This document shows positions 1 through 8,866 of a stretch of DNA of 64,000 nucleotides, piece after piece. The DNA lies in the NCBI RefSeq assembly GCF_000812945.1, contig NZ_JSYM01000001.1, positions 1,426,001 to 1,490,000 on the forward strand, given 5' to 3'. Both the position numbers and the translations under genes were made by a program. The DNA is from Flavobacterium sp. AED (GTDB lineage Bacteria > Bacteroidota > Bacteroidia > Flavobacteriales > Flavobacteriaceae). How positions within the stretch are numbered: position 1 is the stretch's first letter; the number at the start of each line of letters is the position of its first letter. The notes under the pieces were generated by a model, which was not told the DNA's origin, searched no databases, and saw nothing but the letters and a program-made list of their open reading frames with translations.

Positions 1-746
1 GTTTTACTGTCTTCTGTTCCAAAATCGAAATTAGTGGCAAGTCCCTGTACTTTTTTATTGAAATTAAGGAACTGTGTTTTTTTGTTTTCAAGAAAGACAT
101 CACCGGCTCTAATATTCCATTTGTCACTAAAAAGTTCCATGAAAATATTGTCAAACTGATCTAACTTTTGAGAATAACCTCCATCTTGCAACGGAATATT
201 GCTGTCTTGTAAGGAAGCCCTGAGGCTCACTTTCTCGGATAGTTTTCCTGTGATTTGTAAATCCAGATTTGAATTTAAAACTGTGTTTTGATTGTTACCA
301 ATAGTAACGCCACGCGTGATACTTCCGGAAGTGTTTAATCCGTCAAAAGGGATATTTTTTTTGACTGGATCCGTTTCAATTTTATATAAATTTCCTGAAG
401 CAGCTTCGTTACTTACAATTCGGCTTGAATCATAAATATGATATTCTTTGGTTAAAATCTCAGGAAGTTTGAGATAGTGAATCGTTACAGAATCCGATGG
501 ATGAGCGAAATTCTCATTAAAAATCAAGATTGCTTTTTGAAAATTTATTTTATAAAAAACGGTATCAATAGGTTTTTCATTGGCGTCAAGCACTTTGAAG
601 AAACTTGAATTGATACTTTCATTTTCAAGATGAATAGTGTCTAGGGTAGCGGGGATTTTTTTGGTTTTGTATAACGAGTTAGTTTCCTGGGCTTGTAGTC
701 CGGAAAAACACATCATTAGAAACAAAAACACTACTTTTTTCAACAT
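1..746 (-). CDS. Large outer-membrane protein, N-terminal part (3' end outside window)
   Basis: The reading frame is open from an ATG at 746 to the window edge, about 248 codons. It starts MLKKVVFLFLMMCFSGLQAQ, a signal peptide with a typical Bacteroidota cleavage site. Around residues 135-230 it reads GSITRGVTIGNNQN, then NLDLQITGKLSEKVSLRASLQDSNIPLQ in overlapping pieces, then LFSDKWNIRAGDVFLEN. This wording resembles parts of the gliding and type IX secretion protein SprA and related large Bacteroidota outer-membrane proteins, but the rest is unseen, so no specific function is assigned. It is probably an outer-membrane beta-barrel or surface protein. The neighbour aspartate kinase lies upstream on the same strand with no clear operon link. 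Confidence 0.7.
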   Translation of the reverse strand, partial: MLKKVVFLFLMMCFSGLQAQETNSLYKTKKIPATLDTIHLENESINSSFFKVLDANEKPIDTVFYKINFQKAILIFNENFAHPSDSVTIHYLKLPEILTKEYHIYDSSRIVSNEAASGNLYKIETDPVKKNIPFDGLNTSGSITRGVTIGNNQNTVLNSNLDLQITGKLSEKVSLRASLQDSNIPLQDGGYSQKLDQFDNIFMELFSDKWNIRAGDVFLENKKTQFLNFNKKVQGLATNFDFGTEDSK

Positions 747-830
747 AGATAGTATAACGTCTATGCATCAAAAGTAGTGTATTCTGTAAAACAATAAGTA
801 CAAGTCGAGACTTTACGATGAAAAGATTTT

Positions 831-2087
831 CTAACTTTCTTTCGTTACAACCTGCATGGTCTCGCGACTCACTTGTTTCAATAAAACGGTTTTATTTTCT
901 TCAACAGTTTGTGCTGCTTTATCATTGAAATGTCGGATGGTGTATAAAGTAACATTTTCATCAAAATCAACTTTGAATTTTTTCGAAAGAATGGCGTTCA
1001 AATCTTTGAAGTTTTCAAATTTGTCCTCAACGCAAACAGAGAAACTAATCGCAGAATTTTGAATCAAATTCACTTTTATTTTAAATTGGTGAAACAAAGC
1101 AAAAATTTCGCTGATGTTTTCTTCCATGATAAAAGAGAAATCTATTGACGAAAGCGAAATCAGGAGTTGGTTTCTTTTGACAATAAAACAAGGTAAATAA
1201 GGTTCTAAATCAGCACCTTTGGCAACACGAGTTCCCGGTAGCAAAGGATTAATAAACGATTTTACAAACAAAGGAATTTCCTTTTTTTGCAAAGGCTGTA
1301 AGGTTTTCGGATGAATAACCGTAGCACCATAAAAAGCTAATTCAATCGCTTCACGGTACGAAATTTGGTTTAGTAAACTTGCATTTTCAAAATACCTCGG
1401 GTCAGCATTCATAACTCCCGGAACATCTTTCCATATGGTTACACTTTCCGCATTTAAGCAATAAGCAAAAATAGCAGCAGTATAATCAGAACCTTCGCGA
1501 CCTAAAGTAGTGGTAAAGTTATTTTCGTCTGAACCTAAGAAACCTTGAGTAATATTTAATATTTTTCTTTTTACGTTTTTGGCAATATTCTTTTGGGTCA
1601 ATTCCCAATCTACTTCTGCATCTCTATAGGTAGCATCCGTTTTTATAAAATTCCGCACATCTAACCATTGTGTTTTTATTCCCATAAAGCTCATAAAATG
1701 ACTTAGGATAGTGGTAGATATCAATTCACCATAACTTACGATTTGATCGTAAACGAAATTATAATTAGGCGATTTATTATGCGCTAAAAAATATTCTAAG
1801 TCAGAAAATTGATTGTTTACCGCAGTAAAAACTTCGTGCTTTTCTTCTTCAAACAAATCCATCAGAATTTGATTGTGGTATTTTTTTACTTCTTGAACGG
1901 ATGAATTTAATTCAGCCGATTTATCAAAATAATTTTTTATTACGGTTTCAAGTGCGTTGGTGGTTTTTCCCATTGCAGAAACGACCAATAATACATCCTC
2001 ATAACCTACTTTTTGCAAAACGTCATATACGTTTTTTATTCCTTCGGCATCTTTTACAGAAGCACCACCAAATTTGAATACTCTCAT
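831..2087 (-). CDS. lysC: Aspartate kinase (monofunctional)
   Basis: Phosphorylates L-aspartate with ATP, the first step toward lysine, threonine and methionine. The 418-residue protein opens with the kinase signature KFGGASVKD (residues 5-13). It has TLGREGSD near 194-201 and WKDVPGV near 219-225, typical of the amino-acid kinase fold, and a C-terminal ACT-type regulatory region from about residue 300. That regulatory half usually senses end-product amino acids. It is not fused to homoserine dehydrogenase. The ATG at 2087 puts the conserved motif right at the N-terminus. A GNAT gene lies 27 bases upstream on the same strand, so the two may be cotranscribed. The symbol lysC is by family; thrA-like naming is also used in this group. 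Confidence 0.93.
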   Translation of the reverse strand: MRVFKFGGASVKDAEGIKNVYDVLQKVGYEDVLLVVSAMGKTTNALETVIKNYFDKSAELNSSVQEVKKYHNQILMDLFEEEKHEVFTAVNNQFSDLEYFLAHNKSPNYNFVYDQIVSYGELISTTILSHFMSFMGIKTQWLDVRNFIKTDATYRDAEVDWELTQKNIAKNVKRKILNITQGFLGSDENNFTTTLGREGSDYTAAIFAYCLNAESVTIWKDVPGVMNADPRYFENASLLNQISYREAIELAFYGATVIHPKTLQPLQKKEIPLFVKSFINPLLPGTRVAKGADLEPYLPCFIVKRNQLLISLSSIDFSFIMEENISEIFALFHQFKIKVNLIQNSAISFSVCVEDKFENFKDLNAILSKKFKVDFDENVTLYTIRHFNDKAAQTVEENKTVLLKQVSRETMQVVTKES

Positions 2088-2114
2088 ACTTTTTAAACAA
2101 AAAAATTTGTAATT

Positions 2115-2594
2115 TTATTTCAATCTATTATCTACAAAATTGTTGATTCCTGCTTCATCCATTTGTGCCACGTACCAATCTCTGAGCACTTTTGCACCTG
2201 ATTTTTCATAAAAATCGATAGCTGGAGTGTTCCAGTCCAAAACATGCCAGTCAATTCTTCGAACATTATCTCTTTTGCCTTGTTTAATAATTTCAGAATA
2301 CAATGCATAGCCTAATCCTGTTCCGCGCATTTTATCTTTTACCACTAAATCTTCCAGATGGATTATTTTTCCTTTCCAAGTAGAATAACGATAATAATAC
2401 AAAGCGATACCCACAATTTCTGATTCCACTTCGGCAACAAAAACATGAAATAAAGGAGTTGTACCAAAACCATCACGAACTAAATCATCAACCGTGATAA
2501 GAACAGCGTCAGGCTCTTTTTCAAAGTCTGCCAATTCCTGAATTAGTCCTAAAACCGCTTCCATGTCTTCGGGATTTCCTTTTCTAATATTCAT
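2115..2594 (-). CDS. GNAT family N-acetyltransferase (diamine acetyltransferase-like)
   Basis: A 159-residue GCN5-related acetyltransferase that uses acetyl-CoA. The single domain contains [21 protein letters not shown] (in part), where RGTGLG is the acetyl-CoA pyrophosphate loop, and a C-terminal [15 protein letters not shown] motif common in spermidine/diamine acetyltransferase-like members. The length fits a one-domain GNAT. The substrate cannot be read from the sequence; polyamines or a thialysine-like amine are family-based guesses. It lies just upstream of the aspartate kinase gene on the same strand (27-base gap), so cotranscription is plausible. Confidence 0.88.
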   Translation of the reverse strand: MNIRKGNPEDMEAVLGLIQELADFEKEPDAVLITVDDLVRDGFGTTPLFHVFVAEVESEIVGIALYYYRYSTWKGKIIHLEDLVVKDKMRGTGLGYALYSEIIKQGKRDNVRRIDWHVLDWNTPAIDFYEKSGAKVLRDWYVAQMDEAGINNFVDNRLK

Positions 2595-2764
2595 ATATTC
2601 TTATTTTAAATGATTGAATTGCTCAAAATAAAGCTTTTTTCATTCATTATTCAACTATTTTATAAGCAAATATACAATAGTGGTAAACTAAGTAAATATT
2701 ATTCAAATCATTTTCACAAAAAGAGCGATATTTGTGACTTCAAACTAACTACAACGATTTCGTA

Positions 2765-3784
2765 ATGGAAGAACGCAACAGAACACTAGGTGAATTTATC
2801 ATCGAAAACCAAAATGCTTTTCAATATTCGTCAGGAGAATTATCCCGGATTATCAACTCAATTCGGTTGGCAGCAAAAGTAGTCAACTACAAAGTAAACA
2901 AAGCTGGACTAGTAGACATAATTGGTGCCGCAGGAGAACAAAATATACAAGGGGAAGATCAACAAAAACTCGATGTATATGCTAATGACATTTTTATTCA
3001 AACTTTAATCAACCGTGAAATTGTATGCGGAATCGCTTCGGAAGAAAATGATGACTTTATTACAGTGGAAGGAAGCGACAAGAGCCACAACAATAAATAT
3101 GTGGTTTTGATGGATCCGCTAGATGGATCTTCTAATATTGATGTAAATGTTTCTGTAGGAACAATATTCTCTGTATACAGACGCGTTACTCCAATAGGTA
3201 CTCCGGTAACTATCGAAGATTTTTTACAGCCGGGAACGAATCAGGTAGCTGCAGGATATGTGATTTACGGTACATCAACAATGCTGGTTTATACGACTGG
3301 TCATGGCGTCAATGGATTTACATTAAATCCGGCAATTGGAACCTTTTATTTATCGCATCCCAATATGCAGTTTTCTAAGGATGGGAATATTTATTCCATC
3401 AATGAAGGAAACTATGTTCATTTTCCTCAAGGTGTAAAAGACTATATTAAATATTGCCAACTCGAAGAGGAAGACAGACCTTATACTTCGCGTTACATAG
3501 GAAGTCTAGTTTCGGATATTCATAGAAATATGATTAAAGGCGGAATTTATATTTATCCAACAAGTTCTAAAGCTCCAAAAGGGAAGTTACGTCTGTTGTA
3601 TGAATGTAATCCAATGGCATTCATTGTGGAGCAAGCGGGCGGTAAAGCCTCTGATGGTTTTGGAAGTATAATGGAAATTGTGCCTACTGAATTACACCAA
3701 CGTGTTCCTTTTTTCTGCGGAAGTTATAATATGGTTGAGAAAGCCGAAGATTTCATGCACAAAGCAAAATTGAGCAAGTACTAA
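2765..3784 (+). CDS. fbp: Fructose-1,6-bisphosphatase, class 1
   Basis: Hydrolyses fructose 1,6-bisphosphate to fructose 6-phosphate, the committed step of gluconeogenesis. At 339 residues it is full length. The metal-binding acidic cluster EEND is near residue 93-96, and the signature [10 protein letters not shown] is at 117-126. The substrate-binding region [12 protein letters not shown] is near 247-258 and [15 protein letters not shown] near 279-293. It starts at an ATG about 60 bases after a weak -7 like element (GATATTTG near 2728). It stands alone, convergent with the TerB-like gene, and ends at a strong bidirectional hairpin. Confidence 0.97.
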   Translation: MEERNRTLGEFIIENQNAFQYSSGELSRIINSIRLAAKVVNYKVNKAGLVDIIGAAGEQNIQGEDQQKLDVYANDIFIQTLINREIVCGIASEENDDFITVEGSDKSHNNKYVVLMDPLDGSSNIDVNVSVGTIFSVYRRVTPIGTPVTIEDFLQPGTNQVAAGYVIYGTSTMLVYTTGHGVNGFTLNPAIGTFYLSHPNMQFSKDGNIYSINEGNYVHFPQGVKDYIKYCQLEEEDRPYTSRYIGSLVSDIHRNMIKGGIYIYPTSSKAPKGKLRLLYECNPMAFIVEQAGGKASDGFGSIMEIVPTELHQRVPFFCGSYNMVEKAEDFMHKAKLSKY

Positions 3785-3795
3785 AAAACAACTAT

Positions 3796-3829
3796 AAAAA
3801 AAGCTTCCGCCGCGGCGGAAGCTTTTTTA
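3796..3829. terminator. Bidirectional intrinsic terminator between fbp and terB-like gene
   Basis: AAGCTTCCGCC at 3801-3811 pairs perfectly with GGCGGAAGCTT at 3814-3824. The stem is flanked by A-runs and T-runs on both sides, so it can end transcription of fbp (+) and of the facing TerB-like gene (-). Confidence 0.93.
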
Positions 3830-3837
3830 TGATTTTA

Positions 3838-4269
3838 TTATTTATGCATATTTTGCATTTCGAAAAGGAAAGTATCTAAATCTACTTTTTTATCTACCAA
3901 TGATAATGCTTTCGATATAATGTAATTCACGTTATCGGCATTAAAGCCTAATGCTACTCCAATTTTTCCTAACAATAATTCTTGTTTATCTCCTAAATGA
4001 TGATCAACATGAACCATTCTGGCTAAATCATATAAACGTTCTAATCTTTGCTCATGTAAATAAGGAGCATTAATAGGATATTTTAATGGGTTTTCTAAAA
4101 TTTCGGTATATTCTTCTGGAGAAATTTCTAGTCTAATGGCCAGTTTGTCTAAAAATAATTTTTCTTCTGGAACAAACTTTTCATCTGCAAGTGCTACACG
4201 AACTATGGCTGAAAAATGACCTTTATTTCTTTGTTTGAATTCGCTATCAAATAAATCTGAAAATGACAT
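3838..4269 (-). CDS. TerB-like tellurite-resistance family protein
   Basis: A 143-residue, all-helical soluble protein. The pattern is typical of TerB-like domains: ALADEKFVPEEKLFLDKLAIRLEIS (two pieces) near residues 27-51, then ARMVHVDHHLGDKQELLLGKIGVALGF near 83-110. Both contain acidic helix-loop positions that bind metal in TerB relatives. No other ter gene is present, so it should not be read as tellurite resistance. Stand-alone TerB-like proteins are common housekeeping-associated genes in Bacteroidota with unknown role. Convergent with fbp. Confidence 0.75.
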   Translation of the reverse strand: MSFSDLFDSEFKQRNKGHFSAIVRVALADEKFVPEEKLFLDKLAIRLEISPEEYTEILENPLKYPINAPYLHEQRLERLYDLARMVHVDHHLGDKQELLLGKIGVALGFNADNVNYIISKALSLVDKKVDLDTFLFEMQNMHK

Positions 4270-4458
4270 AATTATTAATTTTTTATCTTACAAAGATAAA
4301 TCTATTTTTAAATTATTGATTTTAATTTTATTTAAAATTGTGATTTGTTAATCAAAGTATTTTAAAACCTTTTTTAAGGAATGATTTATATTTTGAAATC
4401 AATCATTTTCAAAATTAATCGTAAGTTTACAACCCCATATCAATTTAATAAATAACCT

Positions 4459-5052
4459 ATGTCAGATTTTTGGATTTACTTTCAAATAGGATTAAAACAC
4501 GTTTTGGATATTCATGCCTATGACCATGTTTTGTTTTTAATAGCATTAGCCGTTCCTTTTTCTTTCAAGGATTGGCAGCGAATAGTACTCTTGATAACGC
4601 TGTTTACAATTGGACATACGCTGGCTTTAGTACTTTCTGTTTTTGGAATAATTGCCATAAAAGTGAATGTTGTTGAGTTGTTAATACCAATAACGATATT
4701 AATAACAGCCTTGTTTAATCTTTTTACGGCTGGTAAATCCAGTAAAAAAGAAAGTATAAATTTAGTGTTTTTTATAACACTTTTCTTTGGGATTATTCAT
4801 GGTTTGGGTTTTTCAAACTATTTTAAATCAATTCTGGGAGGAAGTGCAACCTCTAAATTATTGCCTTTGGGTGAATTTGCATTAGGGATAGAAGCAGCTC
4901 AAATTATTGTAGTTTTTGTTGTTTTGGTATTGTCCTATATTGTTCAAACGGTTTTTAGATTCTCTAAACGCGATTGGACTTTGGTGATGTCAGCATTTAT
5001 AATAGGGGTAGTTTTGCCAATGATTATTGAAAATGAAATCTGGATTAGATAA
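4459..5052 (+). CDS. HupE/UreJ-family membrane protein
   Basis: A 197-residue integral membrane protein with about six hydrophobic segments. It carries the family hallmarks: HAYDHVLFLIAL near residues 19-30, TIGHTLALVLS near 51-61 and FFGIIHGLGFSNYF near 108-121, where His and Asp within membrane helices bind nickel in HupE/UreJ relatives. No urease or hydrogenase genes are nearby, so the substrate is unknown. It begins a tight + strand unit with dCMP deaminase (6-base gap) and the S41 protease (1-base gap), a layout that recurs in Flavobacteria. I infer cotranscription. Confidence 0.82.
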   Translation: MSDFWIYFQIGLKHVLDIHAYDHVLFLIALAVPFSFKDWQRIVLLITLFTIGHTLALVLSVFGIIAIKVNVVELLIPITILITALFNLFTAGKSSKKESINLVFFITLFFGIIHGLGFSNYFKSILGGSATSKLLPLGEFALGIEAAQIIVVFVVLVLSYIVQTVFRFSKRDWTLVMSAFIIGVVLPMIIENEIWIR

Positions 5053-5058
5053 AAAATA

Positions 5059-5490
5059 ATGAAATCAAAAAAATTGAATAAATACGATAAAGCGTATCTT
5101 AGAATTGCCACTGAATGGGGACTTTTGTCTTATTGCAAAAGAAAACAAGTAGGTGCAATTATTGTAAGAGACCGAATGATTATTTCTGATGGTTACAACG
5201 GAACGCCAACTGGATTTGAAAATTGTTGCGAGGATGAAGAAGGGTTAACGCGTTGGGATGTGTTGCACGCTGAAGCGAATGCTATTCTCAAAGTGGCGCG
5301 ATCAACACAGTCTTGCGAAGGGGCTACGTTATACATTACACTTTCGCCTTGTAAAGAATGCAGTAAATTAATCCATCAATCGGGTATAAAAAGAGTGGTG
5401 TATCACAATGGATACCGCGATGATTCGGGAATTCAGTTTTTGATAAAAGCGGGAGTAGAAGTAGAGCATATTCCAGTATTAGAAGAATAA
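5059..5490 (+). CDS. dCMP deaminase
   Basis: Zinc-dependent deaminase converting dCMP to dUMP, the precursor for dTMP synthesis. The 143-residue protein has the catalytic HAEAN motif at 70-74 (zinc His and the proton-shuttling Glu) and PCKEC at 97-101 (the two zinc cysteines). The N-terminal RKQVGAIIVRD and NGTPTGF segments are typical of dCMP deaminase rather than cytidine or guanine deaminase. It is the middle gene of the HupE/UreJ - deaminase - protease unit. Confidence 0.93.
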   Translation: MKSKKLNKYDKAYLRIATEWGLLSYCKRKQVGAIIVRDRMIISDGYNGTPTGFENCCEDEEGLTRWDVLHAEANAILKVARSTQSCEGATLYITLSPCKECSKLIHQSGIKRVVYHNGYRDDSGIQFLIKAGVEVEHIPVLEE

Positions 5491-5491
5491 A

Positions 5492-7066
5492 ATGAAAATC
5501 GACAATAAATACCTGCCTATAATTATTAGTGTGGCTCTTGGTCTAGGAGTTGTTCTGGGCGGTTTATTGAATGCTCCAAATCAAAGCCCATTTTTTGCTA
5601 AAAACAATTCGAAGAATAAACTCAATAAGCTGATTGATTTTATTGATAACGAGTATGTTGATAATGTCAATACAGATTCTATTGTAAATCTGACTGTTGA
5701 TAATATTTTGGCAAAATTAGATCCACATTCTGTATATATTCCGCCAAGTGAACAGGCTGAAGTTGTTGAAAGCATGAAAGGAGATTTTGTGGGTATAGGC
5801 GTCAATTTCTATATGTACAATGATTCGGTGGCGATAATAAAACCAGTTGAAAATGGCCCTTCGGCTAAAGCCGGAATAAAAGCTGGCGACCGAATTTTGT
5901 ATGCTGATAAAACCAAATTATTTGGACGTAAATTGCCTAATGACAGTTTGTTTTCTAAACTAAAAGGTACTGTGGGTTCTGAAATTGAACTTACCGTTTA
6001 CAGAAAATCAGAACGTAAAAAGATTAAATTAAAAGTAAAACGAGATGTTATTCCTTTAAAAAGTGTCGATATTTCCATGCTTTTGAAAAATGATACCGGT
6101 TATATAAAAATAAATCGTTTTGCCGAAACCACTTACGGCGAGTTTAAAAGAGGTTTGGATGCATTAAAAAAGCAAGGTGCCAAATCATTAATTATCGATC
6201 TTCGGGATAATGGCGGCGGTTATATGGAAGAAGCCATTGCAATTGCCGATGAATTACTAAAAGACAAGCAATTAATTGTTTTTACCAAAAATAAAAAAGG
6301 GAATATAGATAAAACTTTTGCAACTGAAAGAGGAAGTTTCGAAAGCGGAAATGTGTTTGTTTTAATTAATGAAAATAGTGCGTCTGCAAGTGAAATTCTG
6401 GCGGGAGCAATACAAGATAATGACAGAGGAACAATTGTAGGTCGACGTTCTTTTGGAAAAGGATTGGTACAGCGTGAAATGGATTTTGATGATGGCTCAG
6501 CTGTTCGATTGACTATCGCTAGATACTATACTCCAACCGGTCGTTCGATTCAAAAGCCCTATTCCAAAGGGAATGAGGCGTATTTTAAAGAATCGGATAC
6601 TCGTTTTGTAAATGGGGAGTTGTATGAAAAAGACAGTATAAAAGTTTCGAATGCCTTAAAATTTAAGACCAAAAAAGGCAAAATTGTTTACGGCGGCGGC
6701 GGAATTGTGCCTGATGTTTTTGTGCCACTTGAAGTAGAACATGGAAATGAAAGCACGGCTTATTTATTGCAATCGGGTGTTGTGGGACATTTTGTGTTTG
6801 AACAATTGGACAAAAATAGAAATGCATTCAATGGATTGACTTTCCAGCAATTCCTAACTAAAATGAATGAAACGGATAGGTATTTTGATTCTTTCCAAAA
6901 GTATATTTTCGAAAACGGATTGGATTTGAAATTTGGAAAAAGCAAGTCGTTAGTAAAACGTTATGTAGCTGCAGAATTCGCCAGACAATTGTATGGTGAA
7001 AAGTATTACTATGAAATTGTATTAAAAGAAGATGCGATGATTAAAGCGGTTTTAAAGAATCAATAG
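5492..7066 (+). CDS. S41 family C-terminal processing peptidase
   Basis: Periplasmic tail-specific protease of 524 residues. An N-terminal hydrophobic anchor or signal (about residues 8-25) precedes a PDZ domain (about 95-180) and the S41 catalytic domain. The catalytic Ser298 lies in NENSASASEI, and Lys323 in SFGKGLVQ; their spacing matches the known Ser-Lys dyad of Tsp/CtpA. The C-terminal region after about residue 400 is an extra domain usual in Bacteroidota CTPs. Likely role is trimming of envelope proteins. Last gene of the three-gene unit. Confidence 0.93.
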   Translation: MKIDNKYLPIIISVALGLGVVLGGLLNAPNQSPFFAKNNSKNKLNKLIDFIDNEYVDNVNTDSIVNLTVDNILAKLDPHSVYIPPSEQAEVVESMKGDFVGIGVNFYMYNDSVAIIKPVENGPSAKAGIKAGDRILYADKTKLFGRKLPNDSLFSKLKGTVGSEIELTVYRKSERKKIKLKVKRDVIPLKSVDISMLLKNDTGYIKINRFAETTYGEFKRGLDALKKQGAKSLIIDLRDNGGGYMEEAIAIADELLKDKQLIVFTKNKKGNIDKTFATERGSFESGNVFVLINENSASASEILAGAIQDNDRGTIVGRRSFGKGLVQREMDFDDGSAVRLTIARYYTPTGRSIQKPYSKGNEAYFKESDTRFVNGELYEKDSIKVSNALKFKTKKGKIVYGGGGIVPDVFVPLEVEHGNESTAYLLQSGVVGHFVFEQLDKNRNAFNGLTFQQFLTKMNETDRYFDSFQKYIFENGLDLKFGKSKSLVKRYVAAEFARQLYGEKYYYEIVLKEDAMIKAVLKNQ

Positions 7067-7112
7067 TAAAGAATTGCCCCTGTTTTTACAGATTAAATTT
7101 ATAAAATGACAG

Positions 7113-7862
7113 CTAATTTTCACTGTCCCAATCTTTTCTATAGCGAATGAGTTCTTTGTCTATCATGTCTTTGGATGTGTTCAATAGATAGGTTGCATCT
7201 TCAGAATAAATAGGAGGGAAGAAAGTTATTTTAATCTCGGTAGTAGGTTTCCCAAAACATTTTAAAAAATGTGGAATAAAAGTGTCGTTCCCAATGAAGG
7301 CATCCGTTTTCTCTTTATAATCAATAGCAATAGGTATAACTGCAGATTCTATTTTAGTAGCCATGACAAATGAGCCATAATTGAAAGCTACAGTTGTAGG
7401 CAAATCATGAGTTGTACCTTCGGGAAAATTGATGATTGAGTATCCTTTGCTCAGCACTTCTCGAATATTTTCGGCAGTATTTTGTCTGCTTTTCGAACAC
7501 TTTCTGTCCACAAATAACACCCCTGATATTTTACAGATGTATCCAATAAGTGGCCATGAAGCAACTTCTATTTTTCCAACAGGATAGGCATGGATTAAAT
7601 TTACAATTACGATTGGGTCAAAATAAGACCGGTGATTGGCTACGATTAATCCTTGTACTGTGGGTTTTTCGCCATAAACGATGGTGCGTATGCCTAAAAT
7701 TATATTGGATACTTTTATTAAAAAATCGCGTAATACAAGTGCTTTTTTAGAATTAGTTTCTTCACTCCAAAAGAAACTCATGAAATAGAAAATAATTGAG
7801 AAAAAGGAAATGAATACTATAAAAACGATGAGTCTTGTGAAGCTCAATAAAAGTGATAACAT
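7113..7862 (-). CDS. plsC: 1-acyl-sn-glycerol-3-phosphate acyltransferase (PlsC-like)
   Basis: Transfers an acyl chain to lysophosphatidic acid to make phosphatidic acid at the inner membrane. The 249-residue protein has N-terminal transmembrane segments (about residues 5-32), the catalytic HX4D motif as NHRSYFD (His77, Asp82) and the substrate-binding FPEGTTH near 145. The length fits a bacterial LPA acyltransferase. Several acyltransferases share this fold (ornithine-lipid or glycolipid types), so substrate assignment is by family. Minus strand, 68 bases downstream of the FAD protein gene. Confidence 0.87.
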   Translation of the reverse strand: MLSLLLSFTRLIVFIVFISFFSIIFYFMSFFWSEETNSKKALVLRDFLIKVSNIILGIRTIVYGEKPTVQGLIVANHRSYFDPIVIVNLIHAYPVGKIEVASWPLIGYICKISGVLFVDRKCSKSRQNTAENIREVLSKGYSIINFPEGTTHDLPTTVAFNYGSFVMATKIESAVIPIAIDYKEKTDAFIGNDTFIPHFLKCFGKPTTEIKITFFPPIYSEDATYLLNTSKDMIDKELIRYRKDWDSEN

Positions 7863-7930
7863 AAAAATAGATTAATGAAAGTGTAAACCTACCATTATTT
7901 TTCTAGAGATTTTTCACAATGAAATTCTAT

Positions 7931-8536
7931 TTATCTAATGCTATCATGACAATGCGTTTGTATGCCGCCATTCCATAAAGTAAGAATATCAGTGGCAACG
8001 GCAGCGCCGCTTCCGGCAGCAATGGCCAGTTGGCTTCTCCAGCCCGCTAAAGTTCCTATCACATAAATCCCGTCAGTAACTTTATGGTCATTATTTTTGA
8101 GTTGGATTCTTTGTTTTTCAGGAAGTGCTTTTTGGTGTGGTTCTACATAATGCATTAATCCATCTATTGCAAAAGTGTTTGCAGACCCAATGCCTATGAC
8201 GATTATTTTAGTTTTGTAAGCGCTCTTGTTTGTGGTTACGGTGAATTCAGGAAAAATGCCTTCAATTTTCAGCACTTTTTCATTCGGAATTTGTGTAATG
8301 TGTGGGTAGGTTTCTGAAAGATGTTGAATGCTTTCCGTTAATAATTCGGAACCTAATTTGCCTGGAATTATTCCGTAAGCATTATTAAACAATGCGTCTT
8401 GAAGTGCCGATGTTTTTTGATGGGTGAAAACACCAATTTTTTTATCAATGGCAAAGGGTTTGTTTTTTGCAGAACCCAATACAAGTGCACATGACATTCC
8501 GGAAACGCCACCGCCAATAATTAGAACATCAAGCAT
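7931..8536 (-). CDS. Single-domain FAD/NAD(P)-binding oxidoreductase, thioredoxin-reductase-like
   Basis: A 201-residue flavoprotein. The N-terminal Rossmann motif IIGGGVSGMSCAL (residues 6-18) and the C-terminal FAD segment DGIYVIGTLAGWRSQLAIAAGSG (two pieces, about 156-178) belong to the thioredoxin reductase superfamily. It is about 100 residues shorter than thioredoxin reductase: the inserted NADPH-binding domain and the redox CxxC are missing. It is therefore not a thioredoxin reductase, and reductant and substrate are unknown. One base separates it from the small membrane protein gene upstream, so the two form an operon. Confidence 0.8.
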   Translation of the reverse strand: MLDVLIIGGGVSGMSCALVLGSAKNKPFAIDKKIGVFTHQKTSALQDALFNNAYGIIPGKLGSELLTESIQHLSETYPHITQIPNEKVLKIEGIFPEFTVTTNKSAYKTKIIVIGIGSANTFAIDGLMHYVEPHQKALPEKQRIQLKNNDHKVTDGIYVIGTLAGWRSQLAIAAGSGAAVATDILTLWNGGIQTHCHDSIR

Positions 8537-8537
8537 G

Positions 8538-8741
8538 TTAGAACTTATCGTTTGATTTTTCTTCTATTTTTTTTGACATTCTAAAGATAAGAAGAATCAA
8601 AACAGCACAAAAAGATGCTGCAATCCCAATAAAAGCGACAACGCTGTCTCCTTTAAATGGATTTCTGAAATCAAGCAAAGTAACATTAAATAGGATTAAA
8701 GCTATTGCTAAAAACACCAGTATGTTAGTAAAGATTTTCAT
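8538..8741 (-). CDS. Small two-helix membrane protein, unknown function
   Basis: A 67-residue protein with two hydrophobic segments (about residues 5-24 and 33-53) joined by a short polar loop LLDFRNPFKGDS, and a charged Lys/Glu tail. I do not recognise a family. It is 1 base upstream of the FAD oxidoreductase on the same strand, so the pair is probably cotranscribed and may work together at the membrane. The position and the clean start and stop support a real gene. Confidence 0.65.
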   Translation of the reverse strand: MKIFTNILVFLAIALILFNVTLLDFRNPFKGDSVVAFIGIAASFCAVLILLIFRMSKKIEEKSNDKF

Positions 8742-8866
8742 GATATTTTTTTGTTTTTAATATAAAAAATGAGGTTTTGAACTATTTCTTTTAGAAATTC
8801 AAGGCCCAAATAAAATCAAATTATTTTATATTATTGCGTTATGGGGTAAATTTATGAAAATTTATT

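Noticed and set aside
3838..4269. Tellurite resistance
   Set aside because: Only a lone TerB-like domain is present, with no terC, terD or terZ, so a resistance role is not supported.
4459..5052. Urease or hydrogenase locus
   Set aside because: No structural or accessory nickel-enzyme genes flank the HupE/UreJ-like gene.
7931..8536. Thioredoxin reductase
   Set aside because: The NADPH domain and CxxC are absent, so the name would be wrong.
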